Of a stretch of 64,000 bases of DNA, positions 61,315 to 64,000 are shown piece by piece (position 1 is the stretch's first letter; every line of letters starts with the position of its first letter). The stretch lies in the NCBI GenBank assembly GCA_963925805.1, contig CAWUSE010000006.1, positions 11,132-75,131 of the forward strand. The letters are read 5' to 3'. This DNA comes from UBA10347 sp905182135 (GTDB taxonomy: Bacteria; Actinomycetota; Acidimicrobiia; Acidimicrobiales; UBA10347). The notes beneath the pieces are model-generated. The model was not told the DNA's origin, did not search any database, and worked only from the letters and a program-made list of their open reading frames with translations. The translations under genes and the position numbers were made by a program.

Positions 61315-61983
61315 TCACACCGACAGCCTGAGTTTTGTGTCACGTTCAGAATCGGAACGTGGTTGGTAATAGCTCAAAATCTGGAGTTCGAGCGCAAGAT
61401 CGACCTGTCGAAGGGCTACTCCGTCTCCGACCTGCACGACTGTTGGTGCAAAGTTAAGCACCGACGTAATGCCAGCCGCGATCACATCGTTGGTCACTTG
61501 CTGCGCTGCCTCGGCTGGCGTCGCAATCATTGCAGTACGAGCGCTGTGCTCGGCGACGACGGCTTCGAGGTCATCGAAATGGGCCACAACCATGTCGCCG
61601 ACGGTGATGCCCACAATGTCGGGTTGCACATCGAAAAGCGCAACGATGGGGAAACCTCGGTCACCGAAACCACCATGTTTAGCCAGCGCTTGACCCAGGT
61701 TGCCTAGGCCCACGACTATGACAGGCGATTGTTCATCGAGACCCAGTTCGCGCTGGATCTGGTGCATCAAGTTGGGCACTTCGTAGCCGACGCCACGGGT
61801 GCCATAACTGCCAAGATGTGAGAGATCCTTTCGCAGTTTGGCAGCATTCACGCCAGCGAGTTCGGCCAGTCGCGACGACGACACGGTGGAAACCCCATCC
61901 GCGGACAGTTCCTCTAAGCAACGCAAATACAGCGGCAGCCGCGCTACCGACGCGGCGGGAACCTGCAACCCGTCCTCTGACAC
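61315..61983 (-). CDS. rex: Redox-sensing transcriptional repressor Rex
   Basis: 222-residue NADH/NAD+ sensor. A winged-helix N-terminus (LPLYLRCLEELSADGVSTVSS, AAKLRKDLSHLGSYGTRGVGY) precedes a Rossmann domain (VIVVGLGNLGQALA). Rex releases its operators when NADH is high. It heads the hem cluster, as is usual in Actinobacteria. Half-sites TTCACAA upstream of rex (about 62015) and TTGTGAAC before hemA hint at autoregulation; a better operator lies before the bc/nuo supercluster. Confidence 0.96.
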   Translation of the reverse strand: MSEDGLQVPAASVARLPLYLRCLEELSADGVSTVSSSRLAELAGVNAAKLRKDLSHLGSYGTRGVGYEVPNLMHQIQRELGLDEQSPVIVVGLGNLGQALAKHGGFGDRGFPIVALFDVQPDIVGITVGDMVVAHFDDLEAVVAEHSARTAMIATPAEAAQQVTNDVIAAGITSVLNFAPTVVQVGDGVALRQVDLALELQILSYYQPRSDSERDTKLRLSV

Positions 61984-62056
61984 GGTTTCAGACTAGAACC
62001 TAGCGCCAGTGTTCACAAGGTTTGGCCGGAGGCACGAGTTGTGTACCGTCACCGGT

Positions 62057-63538
62057 TCACTTCCGCAGCACGTGTCGGCGCAACTTACCGGTCGCGCCTC
62101 GCGGCAAGTCGTTGACGATCTCGAAGCGTGAGGGAACCTTATAACCAGCCAATCGGGTTCGACAATGAGCTTCGAGCACGTCGGGGTCAGCCTCCATACC
62201 GCGAGCGGCAACGATGTAGGCAACGACGAGTTCGCCGTACTCGGGGTCGGGATTACCGACAACCGCAGCCGCTTCGACGCTGTGGTGTTCCATCAATCGG
62301 TCCTCGACTTCGCCGGGATACACGTTGAAGCCAGAGACCACGATTTGATCCTTGTTCCGCCCGACGATGTAAAAGAATCCGTTCTCGTCGACAACAGCCA
62401 AGTCGCCGGTGTGCAGCCACCCGTCTTCGTCGATTACCGCCGCTGTTGCTTCCGGGTCGCCCAAGTAGCCAGTAAAAACATTCGCGCCCTGAGCCCAGAG
62501 TTCCCCCACATCTCCAACGGGTACATCGTCACCCTGCTCGTCAACCAACCGCAGCTTGACCCCGGGCATAGGTCGACCAACCGACGTTGTTGGCGCCTCG
62601 GTGCCAACCGCGGAAGTAAGACCCGGCGATGCTTCGGTCAGGCCATAACCCTGGCACAGTTTCAGCCCGAAACGTTCGGCTACCGTGTCAGCGACAGCGC
62701 CGCTGAGCGGTGCAGCCCCACTGAGCGTCATGGTCACCGACGCCAACATGGCGGGCTCGACCTCGCTGTTGGCCAGCCGAAACCAGAAGACAGGCGGCGC
62801 AACCAGAAATGTGACCTGGTTCTGCATGACAGCATCGACGATTGAGTCGACATCGGGCTTGGTAGCGAGCACAACCGTGGCGCCCACCGAGATAGCGACA
62901 GCAACCACGCTAACGATGCCGAGCACATGAGTCAGCGGCATGACGCCCAAGATCACATGGTTTTTGTCGGCGAGACCTGGAGCGCTACTTCGTGACTGTT
63001 CAATACTTGCAGCAACGTTCCCATGACTGAGCACAGCGATGCGCGGGCTGCCAGCCGTGCCGCTAGTGAACATGAGCAGCGCTGGATGGTCGGGCGCCAC
63101 TTCGAGTGGCTCTATTGGGGTACGCGACGCGTTCCTGAACAGGGCGCTGGCAGCCAGGTGATCGACACCAAGCCCCTGGACGAGGTTCTGAGATGCGTCA
63201 TCGGTACTGATGATCAATACCGGGCGCGTTAGTTGCACTGCTCGTTCGACCTCACCCTTGGGATAGCGAGGATGTAGCGGCACGACCGGAAGCCCAGCAC
63301 TTAACGCTGCAAAGAGCGTCTCGATAAACAGCAGAGAACTCTCGCCCATCACGATGATATTCGAACCCATCTTTGCCAGCGTGGCCAACTCGGTGCGCGC
63401 CGTGGCGACGCGCGACGTGAGCTGACCGTACGTCTGCGATTCGTCTTCGCAGACGAACGCGACACTGTCTGGATCATGGTGAGAGAACAACTCAACAACG
63501 TTCACCTGCGCAGCGTAGAGCAGTGCCCGTGGCGTCAC
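62057..63538 (-). CDS. AMP-dependent acyl-CoA ligase
   Basis: 493-residue ANL-superfamily ligase of the fatty-acid/acyl-CoA type: MFTSGTAGSPRIAVLSHGN (P-loop), LCQGYGLTEASPGLTSA, GWLHTGDLAVVDENGFFYIVGRNKDQIVVSGFNVYP and a C-terminal PRGATGKLRRH with the catalytic lysine. Substrate not readable. Start GTG 63538 is taken; the frame stays open and coding-like further upstream without ATG, GTG or TTG in good context, so the true start is uncertain. Confidence 0.9.
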   Translation of the reverse strand: MTPRALLYAAQVNVVELFSHHDPDSVAFVCEDESQTYGQLTSRVATARTELATLAKMGSNIIVMGESSLLFIETLFAALSAGLPVVPLHPRYPKGEVERAVQLTRPVLIISTDDASQNLVQGLGVDHLAASALFRNASRTPIEPLEVAPDHPALLMFTSGTAGSPRIAVLSHGNVAASIEQSRSSAPGLADKNHVILGVMPLTHVLGIVSVVAVAISVGATVVLATKPDVDSIVDAVMQNQVTFLVAPPVFWFRLANSEVEPAMLASVTMTLSGAAPLSGAVADTVAERFGLKLCQGYGLTEASPGLTSAVGTEAPTTSVGRPMPGVKLRLVDEQGDDVPVGDVGELWAQGANVFTGYLGDPEATAAVIDEDGWLHTGDLAVVDENGFFYIVGRNKDQIVVSGFNVYPGEVEDRLMEHHSVEAAAVVGNPDPEYGELVVAYIVAARGMEADPDVLEAHCRTRLAGYKVPSRFEIVNDLPRGATGKLRRHVLRK

Positions 63539-63749
63539 ATGTTCGTCGACAAACGCTTCTAAACCATTCCCAGCGAAAGACTCAATTCGCTGAGCGCCTT
63601 GGATAACGATTTGGTAGCCGGGACTTTACTCGTACCCCATAGAGGGCATTTGCCTAGGTTTCTGGACCTAATCGAGATGTTTAGCTAATGCGACGCCATT
63701 CGGAGCCGAACTACGTAGTGCAAGTACCCACCCCGAATGGCCCTCCCTC

Positions 63750-64000
63750 ATGTGCTCAAACCTGCTTCGCAAGCTCACCATCACGGTCACCCTCCTCCTG
63801 GTCGCCACCACGCTGCTTGCCGTTCCCGTCGCTTCAGCACAAGGACCCACCCGCGACTTCAACGCCGAATCCGACTTCCTGACATCGCTGAATAGCCAGC
63901 GTGTCGCCGGCGGCCTCGCACCCCTCGCACTCCAAGGGTCAATGACCGCAGCCGCTGACGGTTGGGCACTCTCAATGGTCAACGGCAGCTTCCTAGCCCA
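63750..64000 (+). CDS. Secreted CAP (SCP/PR1)-domain protein, 5' part
   Basis: Frame runs off the window end. ATG 63750 begins a signal peptide (LRKLTITVTLLLVATTLLA, cleavage near VASA-QG). The mature part starts a CAP domain: FLTSLNSQRVAGGLAPLALQ, then AAADGWALSM, matching the typical LNxxRxxxGLxPL...A..WA opening of bacterial extracellular CAP proteins. Function of the family in bacteria is poorly known. The 211-bp spacer to the divergent acyl-CoA ligase gene shows no other feature. Confidence 0.8.
   Translation, partial: MCSNLLRKLTITVTLLLVATTLLAVPVASAQGPTRDFNAESDFLTSLNSQRVAGGLAPLALQGSMTAAADGWALSMVNGSFLA

Overview
The window looks like a chromosomal segment of a moderately GC-rich actinobacterium, most likely an Acidimicrobiia-type lineage (inference). 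The evidence is a WhiB-family regulator, a SigF/SigB-type sigma factor with its partner-switching proteins, a rex-hemA-hemC-hemD-hemL cluster, and a menaquinol:cytochrome c reductase built from a split cytochrome b. No rRNA, tRNA, CRISPR array or insertion sequence was recognised.

Layout. Bases 1-4850 (+ strand) hold an MFS permease end, a small ABM-fold monooxygenase, a lipoprotein lipase with a tandem-repeat linker, a ferredoxin and cytochrome P450 pair, and a HAD-like phosphatase. Bases 4877-8260 (- strand) hold acetyl-CoA synthetase, a remnant that looks like the 3' end of mscL, and two small membrane proteins. Bases 8276-19466 (-) are an 11-gene complex I operon, nuoABCDHIJKLMN, without nuoEFG. 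Bases 19636-20555 (-) encode a stand-alone dodecin overlapping a dodecin fused to a UspA-like domain. Bases 20631-26591 hold a short-chain dehydrogenase, a decayed Rieske oxygenase gene, an MFS exporter and a CoA-transferase / crotonase / dehydrogenase set.

Bases 26626-49525 (-) form one respiratory supercluster. It starts with a small membrane protein, a two-cluster ferredoxin, split cytochrome b, a Rieske protein, a di-heme cytochrome c and a membrane protein of unknown function. A complete 14-gene nuoA-N operon follows, and it ends with a MidA/NDUFAF7-type methyltransferase, a family known to methylate the NuoD homologue. Almost every stop codon from nuoA to nuoN overlaps or abuts the next start. 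A divergent mono-heme cytochrome c gene lies just upstream. The intergenic region carries a near-perfect Rex-type operator, and rex itself is encoded at 61.3-62.0 kb, so NADH/NAD+ control of the respiratory chain is a coherent model (inference).

Bases 50669-64000 hold an aminotransferase, the WhiB protein, a partner-switching module (LOV-like PAS/SpoIIE phosphatase, STAS antagonist, two HATPase-type anti-sigma proteins, sigma factor), two decayed genes (a 4-hydroxyphenylpyruvate-dioxygenase-like VOC gene and an Lrp/AsnC regulator), the haem-precursor genes with rex, an acyl-CoA ligase, and the start of a secreted CAP-domain protein.

Points most worth following: two different complex I operons side by side (11- versus 14-subunit); the dodecin/dodecin-UspA pair lacking the usual flavin-stacking tryptophan; a short N-terminal motif shared by two respiratory proteins; unassigned membrane proteins and a ferredoxin inside the bc gene set; candidate Rex sites; and three decayed genes whose in-frame interruptions are all TAG.
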